DNA of 64,000 nucleotides from Porites lobata (taxonomy: Eukaryota; Cnidaria; Anthozoa; Scleractinia; Poritidae): the NCBI GenBank assembly GCA_942486035.1, contig CALNXK010000361.1, positions 124,001 to 188,000 on the forward strand, in the 5' to 3' direction. This document shows positions 1 through 9,849 of the stretch, in pieces. Both the position numbers and the translations under genes were made by a program. The notes below the pieces were generated by a model that saw nothing but the letters and a program-made list of their open reading frames with translations, was not told the DNA's origin and did not search any database. Every line of letters begins with the position of its first letter. Position 1 is the first letter of the stretch.

Positions 1-2640
1 AAGTTTATATACTTTAAGTTTTGTAGAGTTGAGTACTTTAAAAAGCCACTATCCTAGATTGTTTACTTCCCGATATTTGAAGAGAATTTGTTTTTTTTTT
101 CGACAGGCCAGTCATAAACTATAAAATCACCAAATATTGAAACTTTTGCGTCCATTGCATGTGAACAAAATCATTAAAGCGTCACCGGTACAATAAAGTT
201 CAATAAAAACGACTACTAAGCCGTACTCATTTTTGTTCTTAATTATAGGCCTAAGGTCCTCCAATGATCTTGTTGTAGCTTAATCAATGAAAGAGCTAAA
301 AAAATTATTCAATAATTCGGATCTTTTCGATCATAAAATCAATTTTTGTTGGTTTCTGTTCTTCGAGTTTTTTTTTATGCCCGTCGACGTAATAGTGAAA
401 TGTATAGACTTTAAAACTAATCAAGCTTTTAGGTTGTGTAAACTGAGTTCACTTACGATGACTGTCCTCAATACTTGAACCATAAAACTCGTCAGTTGTT
501 GCTGGGATGTCTGAAACTTAGATTTTTTTCTTAAAGAAAAAAGCCCATACACAGGAAGTCTAAGTGACTCATCAAACTAAGACTATTGCGTGAGTTAAAT
601 GTTCCGTGAGTACCGGCGCCATGCACAAGTGAGCAGACCGTTAAAGCTGCGGAACACCGAAAATTTGAACTGCAAAAGGAACCTGTTATTTTGGTATATG
701 AGGAAATAAACCATTGGTAACTGCAATGGAATGGCTGAAATCACGCCCAAATATATCATCTAGTCGGTCGCATGACTTGAACAACGTGAATTTACTCTTG
801 CGTGTCAATTTAGTTTCTGTCACCATACTCCGGCGTAACCTATAGAATACGTTATATTCTCTTGTCTAAAGTCAAACACCGACTGTGTTAAAGTAAGTGC
901 GAGGCATTTCATCTAAATAGTTAATCTAATATAAATAACATGATATTTTATGTTCTTTTTTTTGTCGAGGTAACGAGCCAAAAGCTAAATTGACTCACAG
1001 TCTGTCAGTTTCACTGAACTTTTGACTGAGTAGTCTTTTTCTGAGATAAAACACCATGAAAAAAATGGCGCATGCTGCCACTTACATGATACATATAAAC
1101 CATAACCCGCAGTGGCAACTAACCTTCAACGTTAAACGTAGTGATAAAAGTAGCTAACATTAACAAAGCTGTTTTGCCGTCACCCGTGAAATGACAGATT
1201 CTGAATACTGAGTTTAACTTTGTTTAAAGTTCACCCTCATGCACGCGACAACACCTGAGAAACACACTGTTGAGATATGCCAGGACAGTGTTATAACACC
1301 ACGCAATTTTGAAAAGCCATACACCATCTCTAAATATTTTTGTTTAAACGATATAATGTGAGTTTTAACTAGCTTTCACGGCCTAATGAATTTATGTACA
1401 TACCTTTTCAATTATTCTGAATAAATAGATGCATATATTCCCTAGCCGCTGGAAAAGAAAACAATTCTCTGTTTTGCTCTCTCTGAAGTAAAACTATTAT
1501 GACAACCACATCGCGGGAATCGTCACTTTATGTTTCTCTCGAGGAGTCTTGATAATACACGTAGGTGGTTATTTCGTCAGTCTTGACGTCATGAATTCTC
1601 AACTCCGCTATTTTCGGTTTGATTGCTTTGTTTCATATCGCATTGATATGCACTCTTAAGTGGGTAATGACATATTAGTTTTTTGGCAGCTTTTTTAATT
1701 AATAGTTCAGAAGTTTGCAACAAATCATTCTGCGTCAATTTGTGTGGCGGAAACTTAACTTACGACAACCGAACCCGACGTCACCCGAAGATCAAACGAA
1801 CAAAACCGAGAGTTGGCGAAAAATTTTTTAAATCACTTACCTTTGGCAGCGAGTCCGTGCATAGTTGCGTATTCTTCGAGCAACAAAAGAGTCGAGCAAT
1901 GATTGAAGACTTTCTAAGATTTAACGACCATTAATATCAAGAAATAAAACATTTAACCAATTTAGGATACAGTAGATTTGACGAGCTATGAGCTTTGCTA
2001 GTTATGGGGGGGTATTTAACTAAGGTTGTAGGTTTATTGAAGTCTCATTCATCACTTATAAGTTTACCTTATTCACATTCAATATTTTAAAGCGACCGTG
2101 ATCCAGTGATAATAAATCAAAAATTTGGATCAATTTGTAACGTCATATTTCAGTTACAAATTTAAAAAGCTTAAGCAAGAAATTGAAACCTGAACCTAAA
2201 ATCTGAAAAAGTATTCTAATTTAAATTTCAATTCTTTTTACTAAAAATACGTAAAAGAGGAATTGCTTAATTTATGAGGCCGTTATGGAGAACTTGATAA
2301 GCTCTGCAAAAATAATAGCAACAATTGTGATTTCCATTTTGTATCTTATCACTGTATCAGTGTAAAAACCCTGATACTTGATAGAAACGTAACAGCGCTG
2401 AAAAGCAAATTCAACCAAGTAGATGACAAGAAATGCTGTGCTTTGTCATAGAAGCCTAGTCTGGTATCCTGACAGCATCTGTACCATATCAAAAGGAGTT
2501 AGATCCTAGAATCAATTTCAGCTACAACATTTTTATGGAAATATAATTCTTCTTTGGTCTTCGTTGGCCCTGTATTCACCCGATACTCCCCCCAACAAAA
2601 CGTTCTTCTCTATATTTAAACGTGGGTGTAGAAGCCACGA
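1..2640. other. intergenic, no gene recognised
   Basis: AT-rich sequence with no open frame that resembles a protein I know and no splice-bounded exon I can defend. A few frames of 60-80 codons exist but use non-ATG starts and show no domain signature. No clear terminal repeats were seen. Confidence 0.5.
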
Positions 2641-2895
2641 TTATTCAGGGGCACCCTACGTCAATTTTCGGAAAATATCTCTTCGGAAGACGATTTGAGA
2701 TCTAGAATTTCCGGAACTTTTTTTGCTTGCCTGCCTCTCCTACGATTTCCGAACATCTACAAAATGGTATAATTGCCCATTTTTAACCGATTTTTACCCT
2801 AAAAAGGTCACCTAGAATTTGCGGGATCCTTTTTTCTGGCTGAAATTGTCGAAAAGGTAAGTTTTGATCCCTATAATTTTCGGATCACTAGACTT
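2640..2895. repeat. dispersed repeat, GGGGCACCC family, copy A
   Basis: Contains GGGGCACCC near the left end and, near 2864-2895, the reverse complement of a stretch seen at 58485-58515 (GTGATCCGAAAATTATAGGG). Related sequence lies at 18740-18905, 26460-26735 and 58345-58690. The copies are diverged and differ in orientation. No coding capacity was seen; it is probably an old non-autonomous element. Confidence 0.6.
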
Positions 2896-2951
2896 TCAGC
2901 TAGGAAATCTGAACAGACGAAAAATTTTTAGGGGATAAAAATTTAAGCAAT

Positions 2952-3010
2952 TGCCTGATTTCATACCGTGGGAGCCTGGCACTAGTTATCAGTTTTGCCG
3001 GACGGAAGTG
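2952..3010 (+). repeat. left terminal inverted repeat of the ISL2EU-like element
   Basis: 59 bp matching the reverse complement of 6798-6856 with one clear mismatch (A versus G about 39 bp in). The inner end reads GCCGGACGGAAGTG. The nuclease gene starts 8 bp inside it. Confidence 0.85.
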
Positions 3011-3017
3011 AAAAAAG

Positions 3018-5214
3018 ATGGCGGGAAATGTGAAAGAAGACTCGCCCACAATGGCTTTTGCAGCAGTAAAAAAAGTCATAAATGATGATTGCCTTGAATC
3101 ACTCAACACCAAAAACTTGGGAGAACTTTGTAATAGTCTTAAACTTTAAGCTTCCGGGACTAAAAGTGAATTGTTACAAAGATTGCTACCATTTAAAGAT
3201 GACCCGGCTTTGCTCGACAACAGAGTGAAGAACATCTCTGTGAAGTACAGCTTTACGACAGCCCTATCGAGACAGGAGATCCCACCACCAACAGCTGGAT
3301 GGAAATGCAATACTTCTCTCTTTCCCAAGATTTCAAAAGACGTTATCAAGACATATCAGTCTAATAAACGACAGGGAATGATAGGACAATTTCGCAAAGC
3401 TCATCGAATGTTTTCTTCAAGACGAATGAAAACCATCAGGGTTTTCAAAAATGGTAGCCAGTTATTTGTCAGGTCAAGCATATTGAAAAGCTTTTCTTCT
3501 GAAGTTACACGAACTGCAACTGTCTTGTTCATTGACAATGTTCCCAAGAAAGGTTTTTGCGAATGTGCTGTCGGAAAGTGTGGTCTCTGTTGTCATGTTA
3601 TCGTTATACTGCTACAGTTAGAACACTTCACAACCCATAAAAAGCTGTTTTTGTCTTTGACCTGCACAGAGAAGCTTCAAAAGTGGCATCGACCAAATTT
3701 AAAGAAAGGGAAAGAGGTAAAAGCTAACTTGAAGGCTGCTGATCATATCAGACTCAAATATTTTAGAAATGCCAAATCAGCAAGACATGTAAATCAAAGA
3801 ACAAAGAAGAAAGTTGTAGCTAGAGATGTAAGTGATGAAAACAGTGACTGGCTGAAACGAGATATGTCCTCCACGAGCTCTCAAGTAGTAGATGGCCTGT
3901 CTAAATGCAGAATCAATTTATCAAATCATTTTCTTAAAACTCTAGAGAAATTTAAAATAAGACACTCAGGATTGTATCACCATTTGTCTTACAAAAATGC
4001 TTATCTGAACAGAGTTATACAAAATGAACATGACTACACAAAACTAAATCCTCCAGCAAACCTGGAACAAAACTCCAAAACACCTTCTGGGTGTGAGGAT
4101 AAATGGCACTCTTCATTGATAGCAAATTCTAACAACTTCAACCAAGATAGTTGCACAGTGGGACAGCCTACTTCAGAATGTCAAGAGCAAATATTTTGTG
4201 CAGATAAAACTCAATAGTTGTTAGAATTGCTTACAAACTCTAAAGATGAGATTATAACTGTTAAGGTCCCTCAGCTTAAAGAAGTCAGACTAACTACAAG
4301 TGCAAGATACATTGATGTTCAACAAGGCACTTCTGATTGGCTTAACCTGAGGACGGGGGTAACAACAGCAAGTAAACTACCATCACTCCTGGGTTTTCAT
4401 GGAAACAAAGAGTTTGATTCATCATGGTTTTATATTCTAAACAAGATAGATGAAAGTAAATGTAAACCAAAGCAATACAGAAACTTTCAAAGAGGAAACT
4501 ACTATGAAAAAGAAGCTTTAGAGCACTTTCAGAAACTCTGTGGTAAGTCAGTTTATTCGAAAATATTAAGAGTAACACAATACTCTGAAATTTAGCAAAT
4601 AAGTATATTACCAGCATATCATGCAGTTAATCATGTCCATAACATAATCAAATAGGAATACACCTACGTGAACATAAATGTAAGCACAAAAATTAATGTA
4701 AGTTTGAGTAATCATGTATTGATTTCTATTTTTTCCTACAGGTGTCCCAGTCTCAAGTTGTGGGTTTTTCAGACATCCATCAGACACAAACTATGGAGCA
4801 AGTCCTGATGGTATTTCAGAAGCATTTCTCGTTGAGGTCAAGACAAGAGCAGAAAACTCTGAAGCCCCATTAGACAAAATCACGGGCTCACATATTATTC
4901 AAGCAAATTTTCAGATGTCTTGTGCAGGAGCAAATCTTGTATTTTTGCAACCTTATCCCCCTGAAAAGAAAAGTTCAAATATATTTTTCATACCCAGAAA
5001 TGACCTGCTTATAGATGTCTTAAAAGAAATAACTGATCATATTTTACATCACAAAATTATAAGTAAGTGGGATTATGAAGAAAATAACCATCTCTCGGAA
5101 CTTGGACAGAACTTATTAAATAATGTTCCTAGCTTTGACACATTACGTCAATTCCGTAAGTGGGTAAACCAAATGACAAAGCATATAAAGAGGGTAGTCT
5201 TTGTTAAAACATAG
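3018..5214 (+). pseudogene. SAP-SWIM-YqaJ nuclease gene of the transposon, two premature stops
   Basis: The reading frame opens at ATG 3018. It codes for a SAP-like DNA-binding motif (about residues 28-57), then a SWIM zinc-finger signature (CxCx(5)CxxCCH, near 3560-3600), a linker, and a YqaJ/lambda-exonuclease-type domain. The nuclease core is seen as GASPDGI followed by LVEVKTRA, the expected D...(E)xK metal-binding pattern. An intron runs from 4543 to 4741: donor G|GTAAGT, acceptor TTTTTTCCTACAG, phase 1. The exons are 3018-4542 and 4742-5214. Two in-frame stops interrupt the frame: TAA at 3147-3149 inside the SAP motif and TAG at 4215-4217. Homology continues in the same frame across each stop, so they look like point mutations rather than gene ends. 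An intact protein would be about 660 residues. YqaJ-like nucleases process DNA ends; a role in transposition is inference. Confidence 0.78.
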
Positions 5215-5258
5215 TCATGTAATATCAACAGAGTTTTTTGGCACTAGTTGTAGTTGTT

Positions 5259-6774
5259 TTATTTTGGTCCAACTGGTTTTTTTAACGTATTAACAATATG
5301 TGCAAATATTTGGAAACAGCAACCAAGTAAATCAATTCTTAAGCTTGGCCAAGTTTTGCTTAGAATTTGCCAATCTCTGATTCTTCTTATGTAGTTTTCA
5401 ATGTAGATCCTCAATGTTGCAATGTCAAAGTTCTTTACTACCTCAGTCTCATCAAATTGATGAGAAAATTTCATTGGAGGTCTATTCTGTAAAAGGCCTT
5501 TCTCATGACAAATATCTGTGATATTAAAGCCCTTGTCAGTCATAACTGTCTTCCCTTTTGTGACTGTATCTAGCACACATGATTGCTCTGTTATGTCAGC
5601 ATCACTAATGCTGCCAGAAAATGCATCGGTACATTTGAGTAAAAAACCAGGAGGATGGGTCCACAAACATATCTTTCCTGTAGTGTGGTTCTTGTAGTTC
5701 GAGAATGTAATATTATTAATATAATTGGGAGATCCAGATTTCAGTTGCATCCCCTATGAGAGCAGTATCACCATATCCTGACTCCATAAAACATTTTGGC
5801 ATATAGTCATTCAAAAATTCGGGTAATGGGGTCAGGTCAATAGACTCAAAAATGGTGCTCAGGAATACACACCATCCTACAAAAATTCTACTCATAGTTA
5901 ATATACTTAAACCAGTCATCCATGCAATAACACCAAGGTCCAATGCATGTCTACAAACTGTCAAGAAACTGATAAGTTCTGTCTTTGTGTCCAGCTTTCT
6001 AAGATGGGACGAGTCGTCATTGTTACAATCAGGACAAACAATTGTGTGCAAGAAAGGCTCCAAACATTCATATAGACAATCTAATTCGGAAAGTGATAAT
6101 CCTGTCATATAGTAAATTGTATCTGGGTATCTCATGAGTGCTTCATAACTAAAAGTTTGGCCTTCGAGTGCTTTCTTCATTGCATTGAGTTGCTGACTGT
6201 TGTTCGCAGCATTTTTTTCAAGTTCTGTTTGAGTCTTTGACAGCTGTTGCTGTAAATCTTCAATCAAAGCCCTTTTTCCATTTAGTTCTCTCGTCAAACT
6301 TTCCACTTGACTTTTAAGCTTCTGATTTTCTTTTTCTGCGTTCGCAGGTGAAACCCGTCACTTTTTAACACGCGGTACGGGAGTTTCACTCCTGTCTTTC
6401 GGGGGTTTCCTTGGAGTACTCCTCACGGTACTGGCATTCGACGAAGTAAGAACCGTTTTTGTACAGTCAATTTTCCTTTTCAATTCCCTAGATGGTTTTT
6501 GGGAGTACTCTTTTTCCAGATTAGCAGCATATTCTTTTGTACAAATTATGTCTGGCAATTGATTCTTGTTCTCTCGTTTCCCCGCGCTCCAGTGAGCGCT
6601 GCATATAACATGTTTTCTCCAGTTAATATTTTCGTTCATAAGAACTTTCCTACATCCTTTTCGAAGCTCAGGATCGCTGGGCAAAGTGTAGTACGTTATT
6701 CCTTTAGTTCTGTAATTATTCGTACACAAAGAACTGGCACAATTCCAATGCCAAGTTTTCGTGTAAGTCGCCAT
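5259..6774 (-). pseudogene. THAP-domain DDE transposase, broken by a stop and a frameshift
   Basis: Starts at ATG 6774. Residues 1 to about 85 form a THAP C2CH zinc finger (C12, C17, then a CSAH segment) that would bind the element's ends. A basic Ser/Pro linker and a coiled-coil stretch (5'-proximal part of 6306-6180) follow. Then comes a DDE_Tnp_4-like catalytic region: first acidic residue in IGDATE (about 5755), second in SISDADIT (about 5605), and a glutamate in IYIENYIRRI (about 5390). Two lesions are visible: an in-frame TGA at 6358-6360, and a one-base frame change near 5735-5755 immediately after IGDATE. After the shift the frame continues to the stop at 5259. The gene converges on the nuclease gene with about 44 bp between their ends. 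Confidence 0.8.
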
Positions 6775-6797
6775 CTCTACCCCATCAAACTAAAGTG

Positions 6798-6856
6798 CAC
6801 TTCCGTCCGGCAAAACCGATAACTAGTGCCAGGCTCCCACGGTATGAAATCAGGCA
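6798..6856 (-). repeat. right terminal inverted repeat of the ISL2EU-like element
   Basis: Reverse complement of 2952-3010. The THAP/DDE gene starts 23 bp inside it on the minus strand, so both genes begin close to an inverted repeat and run towards each other. Confidence 0.85.
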
Positions 6857-6879
6857 TTCACACTTTCTATGGGTTTAAC
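6857..6879. repeat. left piece of a hairpin (foldback) repeat split by the 7.5-kb transposon
   Basis: This short stretch (core CTTTCTATGGGTTTAAC) is the outer end of the left arm of the palindrome whose remainder lies at 14425-14570. Its partner in the right arm is GTAAACCCATGGAAAG at about 14552-14567. Removing 6880-14424 and one TTTAAC copy joins the arm. Confidence 0.75.
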
Positions 6880-7337
6880 TATGGAACGCCAACACTGTCA
6901 CATGTCTTCCGATGAGTATTATATGCATTCGGGACACCATTATATCTAGTACTCATACCTTTATGAGCGGTCCATCAATGAATATATTGACATATTTTCC
7001 TTATATACGGAGTCCATTAACAAATATATTGTGTGCCTACTGTGATATACGCAGTGTATTTTTCATTATATCGCGTGCTTTTGTCGATATGTACAGTGCA
7101 CGTTTTACTATGTGTTGTCAAAACTTCGTTATATGTGGTTCATTTTCTTATCGTTTGGCATTAAGTTCACTACGGTTGACTGCTTGTGGACCTTAACGCA
7201 GCATTGACCTCCAGCAGCAATGTTATGAGCAGTACAAAAAGTTTGATGAGCAAACCTTCTGATGATATACCCACAATTCATCGCAGGAATGTTAGTTTCC
7301 AAGCTCCCTCGTTTCCTTTGATCCCGCGCCATTTTTG
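6880..7337 (+). repeat. left terminal inverted repeat of the SAM/HECT transposon
   Basis: Matches the reverse complement of 13969-14424 almost perfectly; the inner boundary is near CGCCATTTTTG. It contains an approximately 42-44-bp periodic pattern (see findings). The transposase start codon lies 34 bp inside it. Confidence 0.9.
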
Positions 7338-7370
7338 AATCTGTCTCAAATACGTGAGTTTTTTTTCATA

Positions 7371-8735
7371 ATGGCCGTTTCCATGATGTCATCTGTGTTA
7401 AAGAAAGTGAATCTGGGATATCTAGAAGAGAAATTTCAGCAGGAAAAAATAACACCCGATCTTGTTTGTAAACTCTCAGTACAAGAGCTAGAAAGTCTAG
7501 GGTTAACCTCTCGAAGAGACATGATGGCTCTCAGAATCGAGTGTGCAACGTTTGGAGGAGAAGCACCAAGGAAAGTCAAAGCAACTTGTGGAGCACCATC
7601 ATTCTCCATTCCTAAGTGTGTTCTTGAGAATCTATTAGGGGAAGGTTTCACTATCAAAGAAATTTCTACTATTTTGTCTGTTTCTGAAAGTACTATTTAC
7701 CGCAGGATGAGTCTCTTTGGACTAAGCAGGTCAGATTTCACAGACATTTCAGATTTGGAACTAGATCAGCATATTGAAAACATTACTGAGGATTTTCCAT
7801 ACTGCGGAGAAAGTTTAATCAAGCAATTCCTGATCGAGAAAGGGATTATAGTGCAAAGGATGCGTATTAGAGATAGTTTGCACCGAGTGAACGGAGATGG
7901 AGTAAAGGCTAGGAAAAAAGGGCGCCTGCATAGACGCGTCTACGATGTACAGGGACCTAATCACCTTTGGCATATAGACACGAATCACAAGTTGGTGCGG
8001 TGGTACTTTGTAGTTTTTGGTGCGATTGATGGATTTAGTCGTCTGCCAGTAGCACTAGAATGCAGAAACAATAACAAGGCTGAGACTGTGCTTGAATGTT
8101 TTTTGAAAGGTGTGGAAAACTACGGCCTCCCAAGCAGAGTGAGGTCAGATAAAGGAGGGGAAAACGTGTTAGTAGCTGATTACATGTTAACGAGAAGGGG
8201 TATAAATAGGGGCAGCATGATCACTGGCAAAAGCACACACAACCAGAGAATCGAAAGACTGTGGAGGGATGTTTATGAGGGGGTTCTAAGCATGTATTAT
8301 CAATTGTTTTACTTTCTTGAAGACGAAGGGATGCTAGACCCATTTAACACCCTTCATATTGCTGCACTCCACTATGTATACCTACCGAAGATTAATGAAA
8401 AACTAGAGTTGTGGAGAAATGCATGGTCCAGACATCGCATGAGAACCGTAAAATCTTCTCCGATTCGCCTTTGGGTTTCTGGCCAGCTACAAAATCCGGT
8501 GGGCATTGAGCTGTCAAGTGCTGAGCTCCAATCTTATGGTGCTGAGGGAGTGTTGGACGAAGAGAGAGTTGAGGATAGACGCCCAATATTTGAGGTCCCA
8601 GGTGCTTTGAGTGAGCAATGTTTTGAGATTTTACGTAACCAAGTCCCTTCAAATTGGACATCTTCAAATTATGGGATAGATGTATATTTAACGGTGCTGG
8701 ACATTATTGAGAATTTAGATGCAAATGGCAGATGA
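7371..8735 (+). CDS. DDE (integrase-fold) transposase with N-terminal SAM-like domain
   Basis: 454 codons, no intron. The start is the first ATG after the inverted repeat, with A at -3 and G at +4. Residues about 5-60 resemble a SAM domain (pattern VLKKVNLGYLEEKF...ITPDLVCKLSVQELESLGL). Residues 80-120 look like a helix-turn-helix (TIKEISTILSVSESTIYRRM). From about 195 there is a retroviral-integrase-type catalytic core with D203 (WHIDTNHK), D260 (RSDKGGEN) and E295 (NQRIERLW), 34 residues between the last two. No lesion is visible. It would cut and join the element's ends in the nucleus. The gene converges on the HECT gene; a polyadenylation signal AATAAA is at 9244-9249. The SAM domain could mediate self-association or pairing with the HECT protein, which carries a similar domain; that is inference. 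Confidence 0.88.
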   Translation: MAVSMMSSVLKKVNLGYLEEKFQQEKITPDLVCKLSVQELESLGLTSRRDMMALRIECATFGGEAPRKVKATCGAPSFSIPKCVLENLLGEGFTIKEISTILSVSESTIYRRMSLFGLSRSDFTDISDLELDQHIENITEDFPYCGESLIKQFLIEKGIIVQRMRIRDSLHRVNGDGVKARKKGRLHRRVYDVQGPNHLWHIDTNHKLVRWYFVVFGAIDGFSRLPVALECRNNNKAETVLECFLKGVENYGLPSRVRSDKGGENVLVADYMLTRRGINRGSMITGKSTHNQRIERLWRDVYEGVLSMYYQLFYFLEDEGMLDPFNTLHIAALHYVYLPKINEKLELWRNAWSRHRMRTVKSSPIRLWVSGQLQNPVGIELSSAELQSYGAEGVLDEERVEDRRPIFEVPGALSEQCFEILRNQVPSNWTSSNYGIDVYLTVLDIIENLDANGR

Positions 8736-9019
8736 TTTGCGAGTACAAAGCACATAAGAGGACCAAAATGTAGCCTTAGCCATTTCATGCTAAAAAGCTG
8801 GGGAGGAGACTGTGCTAGGGTTAGCGGGTAAGGAAAATCATAAAAATGACACAGGTTTGCATTACTAGCAAAAAGTGCTTGGCAAACGCCTGAAGTAACT
8901 ATCATTACCCCTATTCAATTTTTATGTGACCGTGCATGTAAAAACAGATTATATGACAACCATTGCCTTATCAGGTACTTCATCAGATTCATTGAGTAGT
9001 GCCAAGTTAGTTTAGGGTG

Positions 9020-9041
9020 GGTGTGTGTGTGTGTGTGTGTT
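9020..9041. repeat. GT microsatellite
   Basis: About ten GT dinucleotides between the two transposon genes. Confidence 0.85.
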
Positions 9042-9243
9042 ATTGGAATACCTGTCTATCATTGTAAATCATAAAATGCACTTTAAGTTTCTCGGTTGAA
9101 GACAATTGTATATAGATAGTTCTCAGTTTTTATCAGCGTTTCGCGTTACGGTTGAAATTACTCTTCCTATGTAAGCTATGGACATTGTTAAGAACGTTAT
9201 TTACCCCAACGTATATGATACTGTCCCACGATGTGGGTGACAA

Positions 9244-9249
9244 AATAAA
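9244..9249 (+). terminator. candidate polyadenylation signal of the transposase gene
   Basis: AATAAA about 510 bp after the transposase stop codon, in a region without other + strand genes. Candidate only. Confidence 0.4.
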
Positions 9250-9660
9250 TCAAAATTTGTTTACCGTAGTCAAGAAAGTTGCCTTTATTAAAACTTAAAC
9301 GTTTAACCGTAAATGCCAAACCTTAGTCGTGCAGGTAAATAATAAAACTCTAATAGAATAGTGTTGCAAGGAACTATATTTATGTTATGAAATGGTGATG
9401 TAATTTCTATTTCGATCTACACAAGAACAATAACATCACAAACAAATCAGTCAGTCCATATTATCGATCTTGTTTTGTTCCCCCTCATTTCAACCAATCT
9501 TTAAATAAATGGAAATGCTTTCCACGGCTTCTCAAAACCTTTCTTACAAAGAACACAATTAAGAAAAATGGTAAAGAGCACATCACACAAAATGGTTGAG
9601 GGTTTGACATGTAAGAAACCACTGGTTTTAGCTTCCAGTAAAGTTATAATGTCCTATTTT

Positions 9661-9666
9661 TTTATT
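9661..9666 (-). terminator. candidate polyadenylation signal of the HECT gene
   Basis: TTTATT on + (AATAAA on -) about 185 bp beyond the HECT-gene stop. Candidate only. Confidence 0.45.
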
Positions 9667-9849
9667 GAAATTTTATTTTCCTTTGTTAAAAGCCATTATG
9701 CCTAACAGCAAAGGAAATGAAATTCACAACAAAGATAATAATGTCCGATGGACAACTGAGCATAAAAAAGATGTATGGCTTTCATTAACCCAACGTGCTA
9801 CTTCATGACGTAAAATTGCCTCTGTATCCCATTATATCATTATTTTCAT

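Larger units (their letters stand above)
2952..6856. mobile_element. decayed DNA transposon with YqaJ and THAP/DDE genes (ISL2EU/IS4EU-like)
   Basis: A 3.9-kb element bounded by near-identical 59-bp inverted repeats that begin TGCCTGATTTCATACC. It carries two convergent genes: a + strand SAP/SWIM/YqaJ-nuclease gene and a - strand THAP-domain DDE transposase gene. As I recall the families, a THAP-type transposase with a YqaJ-like nuclease is characteristic of the eukaryotic ISL2EU (IS4EU) superfamily; this was not searched. Both genes have inactivating lesions, so this copy should be non-autonomous. I could not find a convincing target-site duplication: left flank ends AAT, right flank begins TTC. 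The right end abuts the hairpin repeat starting at about 6857. Confidence 0.8.
8736..9849. other. non-coding centre of the transposon
   Basis: Lies between the two convergent genes. No exon was recognised. It holds a short GT repeat at about 9020-9040 and polyadenylation signals for both genes. Confidence 0.6.

Noticed and set aside
1683..1934. 83-codon + strand open frame
   Set aside because: No ATG start, no recognisable domain and no splice signals that extend it.
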